A stretch of DNA of 64,000 bases from Sinorhizobium fredii NGR234 (GCF_000018545.1 NC_012587.1:248001-312000), one strand, 5' to 3'; positions 35,120 to 44,831 are shown, counted from the stretch's first letter. Numbers and translations: made by a program. Notes: a model not told the origin generated them from the sequence alone.

Positions 35120-37219
35120 TCAGCGCGTGAAGGACTGGGCATTGCCCGCGTCGACATTGACGATGTTGCCGGTCGATTTCGCCGACATGTCGGAGGCCAG
35201 GAAGTAGATCGCTTCGGCAATATCCTCCGGGAAGACGCTGAGCTTCAGCATCGAGCGTTCGCGGTAGTGCGCCTCCAACTCATCGACGTCCATCTTGTAG
35301 GCGGCGGCGCGCTGTTCCTTCCACTCGCCGCTCCAGATCTTCGAGCCGCGCAGCACCGCATCCGGATTGACGACGTTGACGCGGATCTGTGCCGATGCGC
35401 CTTCGAGGGCGAGGCAGCGGGCAAGATGGATTTCGGCCGCCTTGGCCGTGCAATAGGCCGAGGCGCCGGGCGAGGCGGCAAGGCCGTTCTTCGAGGCGAC
35501 GAACACGACATTGCCGCCGGCCTTCTGGTTGCGGAAGATCCGGAAGGCCTCGCGCGACACCAGGAAATAGCCGGTCGCGAGAATGTCGATGTTCTTGTTC
35601 CAGAGCGCCAGCGTCGTGTCCTCGATCGCCGCCGACGAGGCGAGGCCGGCATTGGAAACGAGAATGTCGAGACCGCCGAAGGCCAGCAGCGCATCGCCGA
35701 AGCCGGCCTCGACCGCCGCCTCGCTGGTCACGTTCATGCTGACGGAGCGCACGAAATCCTTGCCGTAGCGTCCGGCGAGTTCGCTCTGGGCGATTTCCAG
35801 GGCCGCGTCATCGATGTCGGCGAGTACGACGCAGGCGCCTTCCTGCATCAGCCGGGCGGCGGTCGCCTTGCCGATGCCACCGGCGCCGCCGGTGACGAGC
35901 GCGATCCGCCCGGCGAGGCTCTTCGGCTTCGGCATGCGCTGCAGCTTGGCTTCCTCGAGCAGCCAGTATTCGATGTCGAAGGCTTCCTGTTCCGGCAGGC
36001 CGACATAGGTCGAAACGCCCGAGGCGCCGCGCATCACATTGATGGCATTGACGTAGAATTCGCCGGAGATGCGCGCCGTCGCCTTGTCCTTGGCAAAGGT
36101 GATCATGCCGACGCCGCGAACCAGATAGACGACCGCGTTCGGGTCGCGCATCGCCGGGCTGTCGGCACGCTTGCAGCGCTCGTAGTAGCGCGCATAGTCG
36201 GCGCGATAGGCGGCAATCGCCTCGGGGAGGCCGGAAAGCGTCTTTTCGATATCCGGCTGCGCGGGGTCGAAGTCCACCACCAGCGGCCGGATCTTGGTGC
36301 GCAGGAAATGGTCGGGGCAACTCGTGCCGAGCGCCGCCAGCGGCTCCAGATTGGTCGAAGTGACGAAATCCAGCACCGCCTTGCTGTCGTCGAAGTGGCC
36401 GACCTTCTTCTCATCAGTGCTGATCAGGCCGCGGATCACCGGCATCAGCTTCTTGACAATTGCGACGCGTTCCGCCGCGCCAAGCGCCGGTTTCGCCTCT
36501 CCGCCGAAGGCGGGCGCGGTATTTTCCGCCTCGAACCAGGCGATCGCCCGGTTGATGATCTCGATCGTCGTCTCGTACGCCTCCTTGGCAGTATCGCCCC
36601 AGGTGAAGAGGCCGTGGCTCTCGAGCACGACGCCGCGCGCCTTCGGGTTTTCGAGGCAGAATTTTTCCAGCCACAGGCCGAGCTCGTAACCCGGCCGCTT
36701 CCAGGGCAGCCAGCCGATCTCGTCGCCGAAGATCTTGCTTGTCAGTTCCTTGCTGTTCTTCGAAGCGGCGATGGCGATGATCGCGTCCGGATGCATGTGG
36801 TCGACGTGCGCCTTCGGCACATAGGCATGCAGCGGCGTGTCGATCGAGGCGGCGCGCGGATTGAGGTTGAATGTGCAGTGCGGCAGGTAGCCGACCATTT
36901 CGTCTTCGAACTCGACGCCGCGATAGATGTCCTTCAGTGCCCGCAGCTTGTCCATGTAGAGCGTGGCGAAGCCGTCCATCTTGATCGTGCCGACGTCGCC
37001 GCCCGATCCTTTCACCCAGAGAACCTCGGCCATCTCGCCGGTCAGCGGATCCTTCTCCATGACTTTCGCGGACGTGTTGCCGCCGCCGTAGTTGGTGATT
37101 CGCTTGTCCGAGCCGAGCAGGTTGGACCGGTAGAGAAGCCGCTCCGCTTCGCTCATTCGCGCCACCTTGGCGTCATCCCAGAGATTGGCCAGGCGTGCGC
37201 CCTGTTGCTTGTCGAGCAT
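35120..37219 (-). CDS. rhaD: Bifunctional rhamnulose-1-phosphate aldolase / short-chain dehydrogenase
   Basis: A 699-residue fusion. Residues about 1-410 are a class II aldolase domain with a zinc-binding H-M-H-P-D and E-S-H-G-L-F. They split rhamnulose-1-phosphate into DHAP and lactaldehyde. Residues about 425-695 are a short-chain dehydrogenase with the NAD fold V-T-G-G-A-G-G-I-G-K and the Y-C-T-A-K catalytic pair, probably acting on lactaldehyde. Both active sites appear intact. Its promoter overlaps an inverted repeat shared with rhaR. Confidence 0.94.
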   Translation of the reverse strand: MLDKQQGARLANLWDDAKVARMSEAERLLYRSNLLGSDKRITNYGGGNTSAKVMEKDPLTGEMAEVLWVKGSGGDVGTIKMDGFATLYMDKLRALKDIYRGVEFEDEMVGYLPHCTFNLNPRAASIDTPLHAYVPKAHVDHMHPDAIIAIAASKNSKELTSKIFGDEIGWLPWKRPGYELGLWLEKFCLENPKARGVVLESHGLFTWGDTAKEAYETTIEIINRAIAWFEAENTAPAFGGEAKPALGAAERVAIVKKLMPVIRGLISTDEKKVGHFDDSKAVLDFVTSTNLEPLAALGTSCPDHFLRTKIRPLVVDFDPAQPDIEKTLSGLPEAIAAYRADYARYYERCKRADSPAMRDPNAVVYLVRGVGMITFAKDKATARISGEFYVNAINVMRGASGVSTYVGLPEQEAFDIEYWLLEEAKLQRMPKPKSLAGRIALVTGGAGGIGKATAARLMQEGACVVLADIDDAALEIAQSELAGRYGKDFVRSVSMNVTSEAAVEAGFGDALLAFGGLDILVSNAGLASSAAIEDTTLALWNKNIDILATGYFLVSREAFRIFRNQKAGGNVVFVASKNGLAASPGASAYCTAKAAEIHLARCLALEGASAQIRVNVVNPDAVLRGSKIWSGEWKEQRAAAYKMDVDELEAHYRERSMLKLSVFPEDIAEAIYFLASDMSAKSTGNIVNVDAGNAQSFTR

Positions 37220-37304
37220 CTCGAATTCCTCCCGGTAAGCCAGCCGCCGGCCCTTGCGGCCGCGACGATATGATTGGCATCAGATCACACGCTCATTGCG
37301 CAGA

Positions 37305-37377
37305 TGTCAATCAAAAACGATCAGAAACGTTCATATTGCAGCGCACAATGAAAAAAGATGATCGAAACTGATTGACA
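37305..37377. promoter_or_regulatory. Divergent rhaD/rhaR operator-promoter with 19-bp inverted repeat
   Basis: Left arm 37305-37323 (TGTCAATCA, four bases, CGATCA) is inverted at 37359-37377, with 15 of 19 positions matching and 35 bases between the arms. Each arm ends in a TTGACA hexamer directed at one of the divergent genes: 37310-37305 for rhaD and 37372-37377 for rhaR. A repressor bound at the arms would cover both -35 boxes; the DeoR-type RhaR is the natural candidate. Confidence 0.6.
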
Positions 37378-37420
37378 ATGCTCGGGACTGATGGAAGCAT
37401 GCAGGGCATCGGAGGAGCGC

Positions 37421-38233
37421 ATGCACGAGAAAGAAAGACATAGGATCATCCTGTCGGCAGTGCAGGAAAAGCCGGTCGTGACCGTGCCCGAACTCGTCGA
37501 ATTGACCGGCAGCTCCGAGGCGACGATCCGCCGCGATGTTGCGGCGCTGCATGTGCAGAAGCGCCTGCGCCGGGTGCGCGGCGGCGCCGAGGCGATCAAT
37601 CCGCCGCAATTCGTGGGCCTCGCCGGTCGGCCCTTCAGTGTCAACGAGGGTCTGCATGCCCGGGAGAAGCAGGCGATCGCCCGCGAGGCGGTGGCGCTCT
37701 GCCAGGACGGTGAGCCGATCATCATCAATGGCGGCACGACTACCTTCCAGATGGTGCATTTCCTCGCCAACCGCCGGATGCAGGTCTTCACCAATTCCTT
37801 CCCGATCGCCGAGCACCTGCTCAAGCACTCGAAGAACACGGTGATGCTTTCGGGCGGGACGATCTATCGCGAGCAGAACATCATCCTCAGCCCCTTCGAC
37901 AATGACGTGACGCGCAACTTCTATGCGCGCCGCATGTTCATGGGGGCGCAGGGGCTCGGGCCGCTCGGCCTGATGGAGGCCGATCCGCTCTTGATCCAGG
38001 CCGAGCAGAAGCTGATCGATCAGGCCGACGAACTGGTCGTGCTCGTCGATTCGTCGAAATTTCACAAGCGTTCGAGCCTCATTCTCTGCGGTCTCAAGCG
38101 CATTGCCACAGTCATTACGGATTCGGGCATCGAGGACAGGCATGCCTCGATGCTCGAAAGCGCCGGCGTCACTCTCGTCATCGCCAATGCGAAGTCGAAA
38201 GTCGACGCGGAAACTGCTTCGACATCCGCCTGA
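37421..38233 (+). CDS. rhaR: DeoR family transcriptional regulator of rhamnose genes
   Basis: 270 residues from an ATG preceded by GGAGGAG; the frame opens at 37391, but that start lacks a ribosome site. It has an N-terminal DeoR helix-turn-helix (V-T-V-P-E-L-V-E-L-T-G-S-S-E-A-T-I-R-R-D) and a sugar-phosphate sensor domain with N-G-G-T-T-T, L-S-G-G-T-I-Y and V-D-S-S-K-F. By family it is likely a repressor released by a phosphorylated pathway intermediate. It heads the rhaRSTPQMK operon. Confidence 0.9.
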   Translation: MHEKERHRIILSAVQEKPVVTVPELVELTGSSEATIRRDVAALHVQKRLRRVRGGAEAINPPQFVGLAGRPFSVNEGLHAREKQAIAREAVALCQDGEPIIINGGTTTFQMVHFLANRRMQVFTNSFPIAEHLLKHSKNTVMLSGGTIYREQNIILSPFDNDVTRNFYARRMFMGAQGLGPLGLMEADPLLIQAEQKLIDQADELVVLVDSSKFHKRSSLILCGLKRIATVITDSGIEDRHASMLESAGVTLVIANAKSKVDAETASTSA

Positions 38234-38362
38234 GGCGGGTGAGGAGGGGGAAAAGAAAGGCGGCCTTAGCGGGCGCAAGCCGGTAGCAAGACCGCCAGAT
38301 GGAGTTGTCGGGTCGGACGATGCATCCACTCCAGATGCATGGACCCAAGGGAGGAGAACGTG

Positions 38363-39352
38363 ATGAAAATTCTCAAATCATTGATGGTGACGGCCGCCGT
38401 CGCGGCCGCGCTCATGGCGAACGCCGCTCATGCGGAGAACAAGAAGATCGCGCTCGTCGTCAAGGCGCTCGGCATCGGCTTCTTCGAGGCCGCCAACAAG
38501 GGTGCCCAGGAAGCGGCCAAGGAACTCGGCGACGTCGAGATCATCTATACCGGTCCGACTTCGACGACAGCCGAGGGCCAGATCGAGGTAATCAATTCGC
38601 TGATCGCCCAGAAGGTCGATGCGATCGCGGTTTCGGCCAACGACACCGACGCACTCGTACCGGCGCTCAAGAAGGCGATGGACCGCGGCATCAAGGTGAT
38701 TTCCTGGGATTCGGGTGTCGCCAAGGAAGGCCGGCTGATGCATCTCAACCCGTCGTCGAGCCCGCTGATCGGCAACATGATCATCAAGCTCGCCGCCGAT
38801 AACCTGCCGGAAGGCGGCGATGTCGCCGTGCTCTCGGCCTCGGCAACGGCAACCAACCAGAACACCTGGATTGCCGAGATGAAGAAGGTCCAGGTCAACT
38901 ACAAGGGCATCAACGTCGTGGCCACAGTCTATGGCGACGACCTTGCCGACAAGTCCTACCGTGAGACGCAGGGCCTCATCCAGTCCCATCCGAACCTGAA
39001 GGCGATCATCGCGCCGACCTCGATCGGCATCGTCGCGGCCGCCCAGGCCGTCACCGACGCCGGCAAGATCGGCCAGATCAACGTCACCGGTCTCGGGCTG
39101 CCCTCCGAAATGGCCGGTCATGTGAAGTCCGGCGCGTCCAAGTCCTTCGCGATCTGGAACCCGATCGACCTCGGCTATTCGGCGACGATGATCGCCTATG
39201 ACATCATCAACGGTGCCGAAGCCAAACCCGGTGCGGAACTGAAGATGGGCCGCATGGGAACGGTCAAGCTCGACGACAACAACGAAGGCGCCATGGCCGA
39301 CCCGTTCGTCTATGATGCCTCGAACGTCGAAGAGTTTGCCAAGATCTTCTGA
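38363..39352 (+). CDS. rhaS: Rhamnose ABC transporter, periplasmic binding protein
   Basis: 329 residues with a clear Sec signal peptide (about 24 residues ending in A-N-A-A-H-A) and a periplasmic binding protein type 1 fold of the ribose/autoinducer-2 class: A-L-G-I-G-F-F-E-A-A, D-A-I-A-V-S-A-N-D-T-D and V-I-S-W-D-S-G. GGAGG precedes the ATG at 38363. It captures L-rhamnose for the RhaTPQ transporter. A RIME repeat separates it from rhaT. Confidence 0.93.
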   Translation: MKILKSLMVTAAVAAALMANAAHAENKKIALVVKALGIGFFEAANKGAQEAAKELGDVEIIYTGPTSTTAEGQIEVINSLIAQKVDAIAVSANDTDALVPALKKAMDRGIKVISWDSGVAKEGRLMHLNPSSSPLIGNMIIKLAADNLPEGGDVAVLSASATATNQNTWIAEMKKVQVNYKGINVVATVYGDDLADKSYRETQGLIQSHPNLKAIIAPTSIGIVAAAQAVTDAGKIGQINVTGLGLPSEMAGHVKSGASKSFAIWNPIDLGYSATMIAYDIINGAEAKPGAELKMGRMGTVKLDDNNEGAMADPFVYDASNVEEFAKIF

Positions 39353-39382
39353 TCGGCGAAGGGGGTGGGGGCTGTTCGGTTC

Positions 39383-39550
39383 GCCTCTCATCCGCCTGCC
39401 GGCACCTTCTCCCCGCAGGCGGGGAGAAGGGAACACGCGGCGACGCATCGCCTTTTGGTGAATGCCGGCGGATAACGCGGGCTGCGACTTGTCCCTCTCC
39501 CCGCGAGCGGGGAGAGGGTTAGTCCTCGGGTTAAACCCGAGGAGAGGGGC
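39383..39550. repeat. RIME-type intergenic repeat, copy 2 (between rhaS and rhaT)
   Basis: Has the same blocks as copy 1: CTCATCCGCCTGCCGGCACC, a CCCCGC-GCGGGG hairpin, CTCTCCCCGCGAGCGGGGAG, and GTTAAACCCGAGGAGAGGGG. It fills most of the 290-base gap after the binding-protein gene inside the operon. Confidence 0.82.
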
Positions 39551-39642
39551 AGCCTTTCCCCTCGTTGTGCCTGAGCAACCGCCCAATTGAAACGACTGAA
39601 CTGGTGGACCCTCTCTTGTTGCAGGAAAAGACCACATCGCGG

Positions 39643-41154
39643 ATGAAGCCCGCCATCACTCTCGAGGGCATTTCGAAGTCCTTCCCGGGTGTGCGGGCTC
39701 TCTCCGATGTCTCTCTCGCGCTCTATCCGGGTTCGGTAACGGCGCTGATCGGCGAAAACGGCGCCGGCAAATCGACGCTCGTCAAGATCCTGACCGGCAT
39801 CTATCAGCCGGATTCCGGCATGATCCGGGTCGCCGACACGGAAACGACATTCCCCACCGCCCTCGCCGCGGCGCGCGCCGGGGTGACCGCGATCCATCAG
39901 GAAACGGTGCTCTTCGACGAGCTTTCGGTTGCGGAAAACATCTTCCTCGGCCATGCCCCGCGCAACCGCTTCGGTTTAATCGACTGGAAGAAGCTGAACG
40001 CCGACGCCGCGGCCCTGCTGCAGCGGGCCGGCGCCGATTTCGACCCGACGATCCGGCTGCGCGACCTCGGCATCGCCAAGAAGCATCTGGTGGCGATCGC
40101 CCGTGCGCTCTCCGTCGATGCGCAGGTCGTCATCATGGATGAGCCGACGGCGGCGCTGTCGCACAAGGAAATCCATGAGCTCTACGCCCTGATCGAGCGG
40201 CTCAAGGCCGACGGCAAGGCGATCCTCTTCATCAGCCACAAGTTCGACGAAATCTTCCGGATCGCCGATCGTTATACCGTCTTCCGCGACGGAACGATGG
40301 TCGGCGAAGGGCTGATCGCCGACGCCAGCCAGGATGATCTCGTCCGCATGATGGTCGGCCGTGCGGTCGATTCCGTCTACCCGAAGAAGGACGTCAAGAT
40401 CGGCGAGGCGGTGCTGACGGTCTCCGGCTACCGCCATCCGACCGAATTCGAGGACATCAATTTCGAGCTGAGGCGCGGCGAAATCCTCGGCTTCTACGGT
40501 CTCGTCGGGGCCGGGCGCTCGGAATTCATGCAGTCGCTGATCGGCATCACCCGCCCGTCGGCCGGTGCGGTCAGGCTGGATGGAAATGTGCTGGTCATCC
40601 GCAACCCGGCCGAGGCGATCCGTGCCGGCATCGTCTATGTCCCCGAAGAGCGCGGCCGGCAGGGCGCTATCATCGGCATGCCGATCTTCCAGAACGTCAC
40701 ATTGCCGTCGCTATCGCACACCTCGCGCTCGGGTTTCCTGAAGCTCGCCAACGAGTTCGCCCTGGCGCGCGAATACACCGCGCGCCTCGATCTGCGCGCC
40801 GCCTCGCTCGATCAGGACGTCGGCACGCTCTCCGGCGGCAACCAGCAGAAGGTGGTGATCGCCAAGTGGCTGGCGACCAAGCCCAAGGTCATCATCCTCG
40901 ACGAGCCGACCAAAGGCATCGACATCGGCTCCAAGGCCGCCGTGCACGCCTTCATGAGCGAACTCGCGGCGCAGGGCTTGAGCGTCATCATGGTCTCCTC
41001 GGAAATCCCCGAGATCATGGGCATGTCCGACCGGGTCATCGTCATGCGCGAAGGCCGGATCGCCGGCCGCTTCGAACGCTCCGAACTGACGGCCGAGAAG
41101 CTGGTGCGCGCCGCGGCCGGCATCGAAACGCAGATCAACGGGAGGGCCGCATGA
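39643..41154 (+). CDS. rhaT: Rhamnose ABC transporter, ATP-binding protein
   Basis: 503 residues from the ATG at 39643; the frame extends upstream to 39565 but overlaps the end of the RIME region. It has two ABC domains. The first has Walker A G-E-N-G-A-G-K-S-T and Walker B V-V-I-M-D-E-P-T-A-A-L. The second has a degenerate Walker A (G-L-V-G-A-G-R-S), the signature L-S-G-G-N-Q-Q-K and I-L-D-E-P-T-K-G-I-D. This is the layout of sugar (RbsA-type) transporters. Its stop overlaps the start of rhaP. Confidence 0.93.
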   Translation: MKPAITLEGISKSFPGVRALSDVSLALYPGSVTALIGENGAGKSTLVKILTGIYQPDSGMIRVADTETTFPTALAAARAGVTAIHQETVLFDELSVAENIFLGHAPRNRFGLIDWKKLNADAAALLQRAGADFDPTIRLRDLGIAKKHLVAIARALSVDAQVVIMDEPTAALSHKEIHELYALIERLKADGKAILFISHKFDEIFRIADRYTVFRDGTMVGEGLIADASQDDLVRMMVGRAVDSVYPKKDVKIGEAVLTVSGYRHPTEFEDINFELRRGEILGFYGLVGAGRSEFMQSLIGITRPSAGAVRLDGNVLVIRNPAEAIRAGIVYVPEERGRQGAIIGMPIFQNVTLPSLSHTSRSGFLKLANEFALAREYTARLDLRAASLDQDVGTLSGGNQQKVVIAKWLATKPKVIILDEPTKGIDIGSKAAVHAFMSELAAQGLSVIMVSSEIPEIMGMSDRVIVMREGRIAGRFERSELTAEKLVRAAAGIETQINGRAA

Positions 41155-42131
41155 TCGCCAAGCTCCTCAAGAACCGCGAAATCCTGCTCGTCGGCGCGAT
41201 CGCCGTGCTGCTCGCCCTGATCGCCTTGCGCTTTCCTGGTTTCGTAGCGCCCTTCAATCTCGCCCGCGTCTATAACGACACGTCGATCCTGATCATCCTG
41301 GCGCTCGGCCAGATGGCCGTGATCCTCACCCGGTGCATCGATCTGTCGATGGCGGCGAACCTCGCGCTCTGCGGTATGGTCGCGGCGATGCTGAACGCCG
41401 CCTTTCCCGGCCTGCCGATCCCGCTCATCATTCTTGCCGCCATGGCGCTCGGCGGCCTGCTCGGCATGATCAACGGGACGCTCGTCTGGAAGCTCGACAT
41501 TCCGCCGATCGTCGTCACGCTCGGAACGCTGACGATCTATCGCGGCCTGATCTTCCTGCTGACGGACGGCAAATGGATCAATGCGCATGAGATGAGCGAC
41601 GCCTTCAAGGCGCTGCCGCGGCTGGATCTCGCTGGAATGCCGGTGCTCTCCTGGCTGTCGCTCCTGATGATCGCCGTGATGTTCCTGGTCATGAGCCGCA
41701 CGCCGATCGGTCGAGCCTTCTATGCGGTCGGCGGCCATCCGCATGCCGCCGTCTACACGGGGATCGATGTCGGCCGCACACGCTTCTTCGCCTATTGCCT
41801 GTCGGGCACGCTCGCCGGCCTCTCCGGCTATCTTTGGGTGTCGCGCTATGCGGTCGCCTATGTCGATATCGCCGCCGGCTTCGAACTCGACATCATCGCG
41901 GCCTGCGTCATCGGCGGCATCTCGATCGCCGGCGGCATCGGCTCGGTGGCCGGTGCCGTGCTCGGCGCGCTCTTCCTCGGCGTGATCAAGAACGCACTGC
42001 CGGTGATCAACATTTCGCCCTTTGCGCAGATGGCGATCTCCGGAACGGTCATCATCATCGCCGTCGCCGTCAACGCCCGCGCCGAGCGGCGCAAGGGCCG
42101 GGTCATTCTCAGGAAAGCGGAGGCGGTCTGA
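41151..42131 (+). CDS. rhaP: Rhamnose ABC transporter permease
   Basis: 326 residues with about eight to ten membrane segments, family of ribose-type permeases (E-A-A-like loop G-I-D-V-G-R-T-R, and the final G-G-I-S-I-A-G-G-I-G-S-V-A-G-A). The start ATG overlaps the rhaT stop (ATGA) with GGAGG upstream. The stop in turn overlaps the ATG of rhaQ by one base. Confidence 0.92.
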   Translation: MIAKLLKNREILLVGAIAVLLALIALRFPGFVAPFNLARVYNDTSILIILALGQMAVILTRCIDLSMAANLALCGMVAAMLNAAFPGLPIPLIILAAMALGGLLGMINGTLVWKLDIPPIVVTLGTLTIYRGLIFLLTDGKWINAHEMSDAFKALPRLDLAGMPVLSWLSLLMIAVMFLVMSRTPIGRAFYAVGGHPHAAVYTGIDVGRTRFFAYCLSGTLAGLSGYLWVSRYAVAYVDIAAGFELDIIAACVIGGISIAGGIGSVAGAVLGALFLGVIKNALPVINISPFAQMAISGTVIIIAVAVNARAERRKGRVILRKAEAV

Positions 42132-43135
42132 TGGCGCACGCTCAACTCTCTCCCCGCAACATCCCCGATCGCCTCGAGGGGCGCGGCGCCCGCCTCCTGA
42201 GGAGCTGGGAAGCGCTGCTCATCGTGGTCGCGACGGTGATCTTCCTCGGCAACTCCTTTGCTTCGCCCTATTTCCTCGATCCGTGGAACCTGTCCGACGC
42301 CACCTTCAACTTCACCGAAAAGGCGATGATCGCCTTCGCGATGGCGCTGGTGATCATCTCCGGCGAGATCGATCTCTCGGTCGCCTCGATCATCGCGCTC
42401 GCCTCGACCGCCATGGGCTACGCCGTGCAACTCGGCGTCGACACGCCGGTGCTCGTCGCGATCGGTCTCGGCGTCGGGCTTGTCTGCGGCGCCGTCAATG
42501 GCCTCTTGATCACCGGCCTCGGCCTCCCGTCGATCGTCGTGACGATCGGCACGATGAGCCTGTTTCGCGGCCTGTCCTTCATCATTCTCGGCGACCAGGC
42601 CTTTACCGGCTATCCCGAAAGCTTCGCCTGGTTCGGCCAGGGCTATGTCTGGTGGGTCCTCTCCTTCGAATTCACCCTCTTCGCGCTGCTCGCCGTCGCC
42701 TATGGCGTGCTGCTGCACAAGACGAATTTCGGCCGCGCCGTCTACGCCATCGGCAACAACCAGACGGCGGCGCTCTTTTCGGGCGTCCGCGTGGCGCGGG
42801 TGAAATTCACGCTCTTCCTCTTGACCGGGCTGATGGCCGGCCTTGCCTCGATCTGCCTCACCTCCCGCCTCGGCTCGACGCGTCCCTCGATCGCACTCGG
42901 CTGGGAACTCGAGGTCGTCACCATGGTGGTGCTTGGCGGCGTCAACATTCTCGGCGGCTCGGGCACCATACCAGGCGTCGTGCTCGCCGCCCTGATCATG
43001 GGCATGGTCACCTTCGGGTTCGGCCTCCTGAACGTTCCCGGCATCGTCATGTCGATCTTCATCGGCCTGCTGCTGATCTCGGTCATCGCCTTGCCGATCC
43101 TCTGGCGGCGCGCCCGCCGCCGTCTCGCGCATTGA
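42131..43135 (+). CDS. rhaQ: Rhamnose ABC transporter permease (second subunit)
   Basis: 334 residues, polytopic, paralogous to rhaP: S-G-E-I-D-L-S-V-A-S and G-G-V-N-I-L-G-G-S-G-T-I-P-G match the family. It begins with M-A-H-A-Q-L-S at the last base of the rhaP stop. RhaP and RhaQ are expected to form a heterodimeric channel with RhaT. Confidence 0.92.
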   Translation: MAHAQLSPRNIPDRLEGRGARLLRSWEALLIVVATVIFLGNSFASPYFLDPWNLSDATFNFTEKAMIAFAMALVIISGEIDLSVASIIALASTAMGYAVQLGVDTPVLVAIGLGVGLVCGAVNGLLITGLGLPSIVVTIGTMSLFRGLSFIILGDQAFTGYPESFAWFGQGYVWWVLSFEFTLFALLAVAYGVLLHKTNFGRAVYAIGNNQTAALFSGVRVARVKFTLFLLTGLMAGLASICLTSRLGSTRPSIALGWELEVVTMVVLGGVNILGGSGTIPGVVLAALIMGMVTFGFGLLNVPGIVMSIFIGLLLISVIALPILWRRARRRLAH

Positions 43136-43144
43136 GGTTTCCCG

Positions 43145-43459
43145 ATGGAAAAATACGCTTTCCGAATGCGGCTCAACCCGGGCATGGCCGAGGAATACAG
43201 AGCGCGTCATGATGCGATCTGGCCGGAGCTGGTGACGCTGCTCAAAGAAGCCGGCATTTCCGACTATTCGATCCATCTCGACGAGGAGACCGGCCTGCTC
43301 TTCGGCGTGCTCTGGCGCACGGAGAACCATACGATGGCCGATCTGCCCTCGCACCCGGTGATGCAGAAATGGTGGGCCTACATGGCCGACATCATGGAAA
43401 CGCGGGCGGACAACGAGCCGGTCGCCGTTCCGCTCAAGACCGTCTTTCATCTGTCCTGA
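43145..43459 (+). CDS. rhaM: L-rhamnose mutarotase
   Basis: A 104-residue ferredoxin-like protein that interconverts alpha and beta anomers of rhamnose. Family marks are [10 protein letters not shown], the catalytic histidine in [17 protein letters not shown], and W-W-A-Y-M-A-D-I-M near the end. It lies nine bases after rhaQ and one base before rhaK. The gene is also called rhaU in some rhizobia. Confidence 0.94.
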   Translation: MEKYAFRMRLNPGMAEEYRARHDAIWPELVTLLKEAGISDYSIHLDEETGLLFGVLWRTENHTMADLPSHPVMQKWWAYMADIMETRADNEPVAVPLKTVFHLS

Positions 43460-43460
43460 C

Positions 43461-44831
43461 ATGAAGACCGTTGCCGTCATCGACATCGGCAAGACCAACG
43501 CCAAGATCGCGCTGGTCGATCTCGAGCAGTTCGAGGAGATTGCCGTCCGCAAGACGCCCAACGTCGTCGTGAAGGACGGTCTCTATCCGCATTTCGACGT
43601 CGAGTATCTCTGGCGATTCATCCTTGATAGCCTCGCCGCACTGCACCGCGAGCGCCCGGTGGATGCGATTTCCGTGACAACACATGGGGCGACCGCCGTC
43701 CTGCTCAACGACGCAGGCGAGCTCGCAATGCCGGTGCTCGATTATGAATATGCCGGACCGGATGCGCTTTCCGAGGAATATGGCCAAGCACGCCCGCCCT
43801 TTTCCGAGACCGGCTCGGCCCGCCTGCCGATGGGGCTCAATGTCGGTGCGCAGCTCTTCTGGCAGCAGCGCATGTTTCCGCGAGATTTCGCCGAGGTCGC
43901 GACGATCCTGACCTATGCGCAATATTGGTCCTATCGTCTCACCGGCGTTGCGACGAACGAACTGACCTCACTCGGCTGTCATACCGATCTGTGGAATCCC
44001 AAGACTGCAACGTTCTCGACGATGGTCGAGGCACGGGGTTGGACGCCGCTTTTTGCGCCGGTGCGCAAGGCGGACGAGGTGATCGGCGGCCTGCTTCCCG
44101 CCCTTGCCGAGGCGACGGGCCTGCCGGACAGACTGCCAGTCTATTGCGGCATCCACGATTCGAACGCCTCGCTGCTGCCGCACCTGCTGACCCGCAGCGC
44201 GCCGTTTTCCGTCGTCTCGACCGGGACCTGGGTCGTCATGATGTCGGTCGGCGGCGAGCAGGTGGAGCTCGACGAGAGGCGCGATACACTCATCAATGTC
44301 AATGCACTCGGCGATCCGGTCCCATCTGCCCGCTTCATGGGCGGCCGCGCCTTTTCGCTGCTGATCGGCGACGATCCGCCGCCACCTTCAGCCGAGGCCG
44401 AACGTCGTGTGCTTGCGGAAGGCCGTATGCTGCTGCCGTCGGTGCCGGGCGGCTCCGGTCCTTTCCCCTCGGCAGAGCCGCGCTGGACGGTGAACGAAGA
44501 CAACCTCACCCCGGCCGAGCGGCTCGCCGCCGTCTCCTTCCATCTTTCCCTGATGACGGCGACCTGCCTCGATTTGATCGGCGCGAGGGGCGAAATTGTC
44601 GTGGAAGGTCCGTTCGCTGCGAATTCCGCCTATTTGCGGATGCTGGCCGCTGCGACCGGCCGGCTGGTGCTCGCCAACCGCCTCAGCAGCACCGGAACGA
44701 GCCTCGGTGCGGCCTGCCTCGTCGCAGGTGCCACGATCAGGACAGGAGCGGAAGCCTTCTCGGAAGCTGTCCCGCGGAGCTATGTCGATTACGCACACAA
44801 ATGGCAGCGCTTGACCGCCGAGCATGTGTAG
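43461..44831 (+). CDS. rhaK: Rhamnulokinase / FGGY-family carbohydrate kinase
   Basis: 456 residues. The ATPase start is V-I-D-I-G-K-T-N-A-K, followed by the FGGY features H-D-S-N-A-S, S-T-G-T-W-V-V and the C-terminal E-G-P-F-A-A-N and G-T-S-L-G-A-A. It phosphorylates the sugar; in rhizobia RhaK has also been linked to transporter function (established for R. leguminosarum). It is the last gene of the rhamnose operon. Confidence 0.92.
   Translation: MKTVAVIDIGKTNAKIALVDLEQFEEIAVRKTPNVVVKDGLYPHFDVEYLWRFILDSLAALHRERPVDAISVTTHGATAVLLNDAGELAMPVLDYEYAGPDALSEEYGQARPPFSETGSARLPMGLNVGAQLFWQQRMFPRDFAEVATILTYAQYWSYRLTGVATNELTSLGCHTDLWNPKTATFSTMVEARGWTPLFAPVRKADEVIGGLLPALAEATGLPDRLPVYCGIHDSNASLLPHLLTRSAPFSVVSTGTWVVMMSVGGEQVELDERRDTLINVNALGDPVPSARFMGGRAFSLLIGDDPPPPSAEAERRVLAEGRMLLPSVPGGSGPFPSAEPRWTVNEDNLTPAERLAAVSFHLSLMTATCLDLIGARGEIVVEGPFAANSAYLRMLAAATGRLVLANRLSSTGTSLGAACLVAGATIRTGAEAFSEAVPRSYVDYAHKWQRLTAEHV

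Noticed and set aside
34808..37273. An 821-codon plus-strand frame opposite rhaI and rhaD
   Set aside because: It is a shadow of two well-supported enzymes; composition is typical of antisense frames in high-GC DNA.
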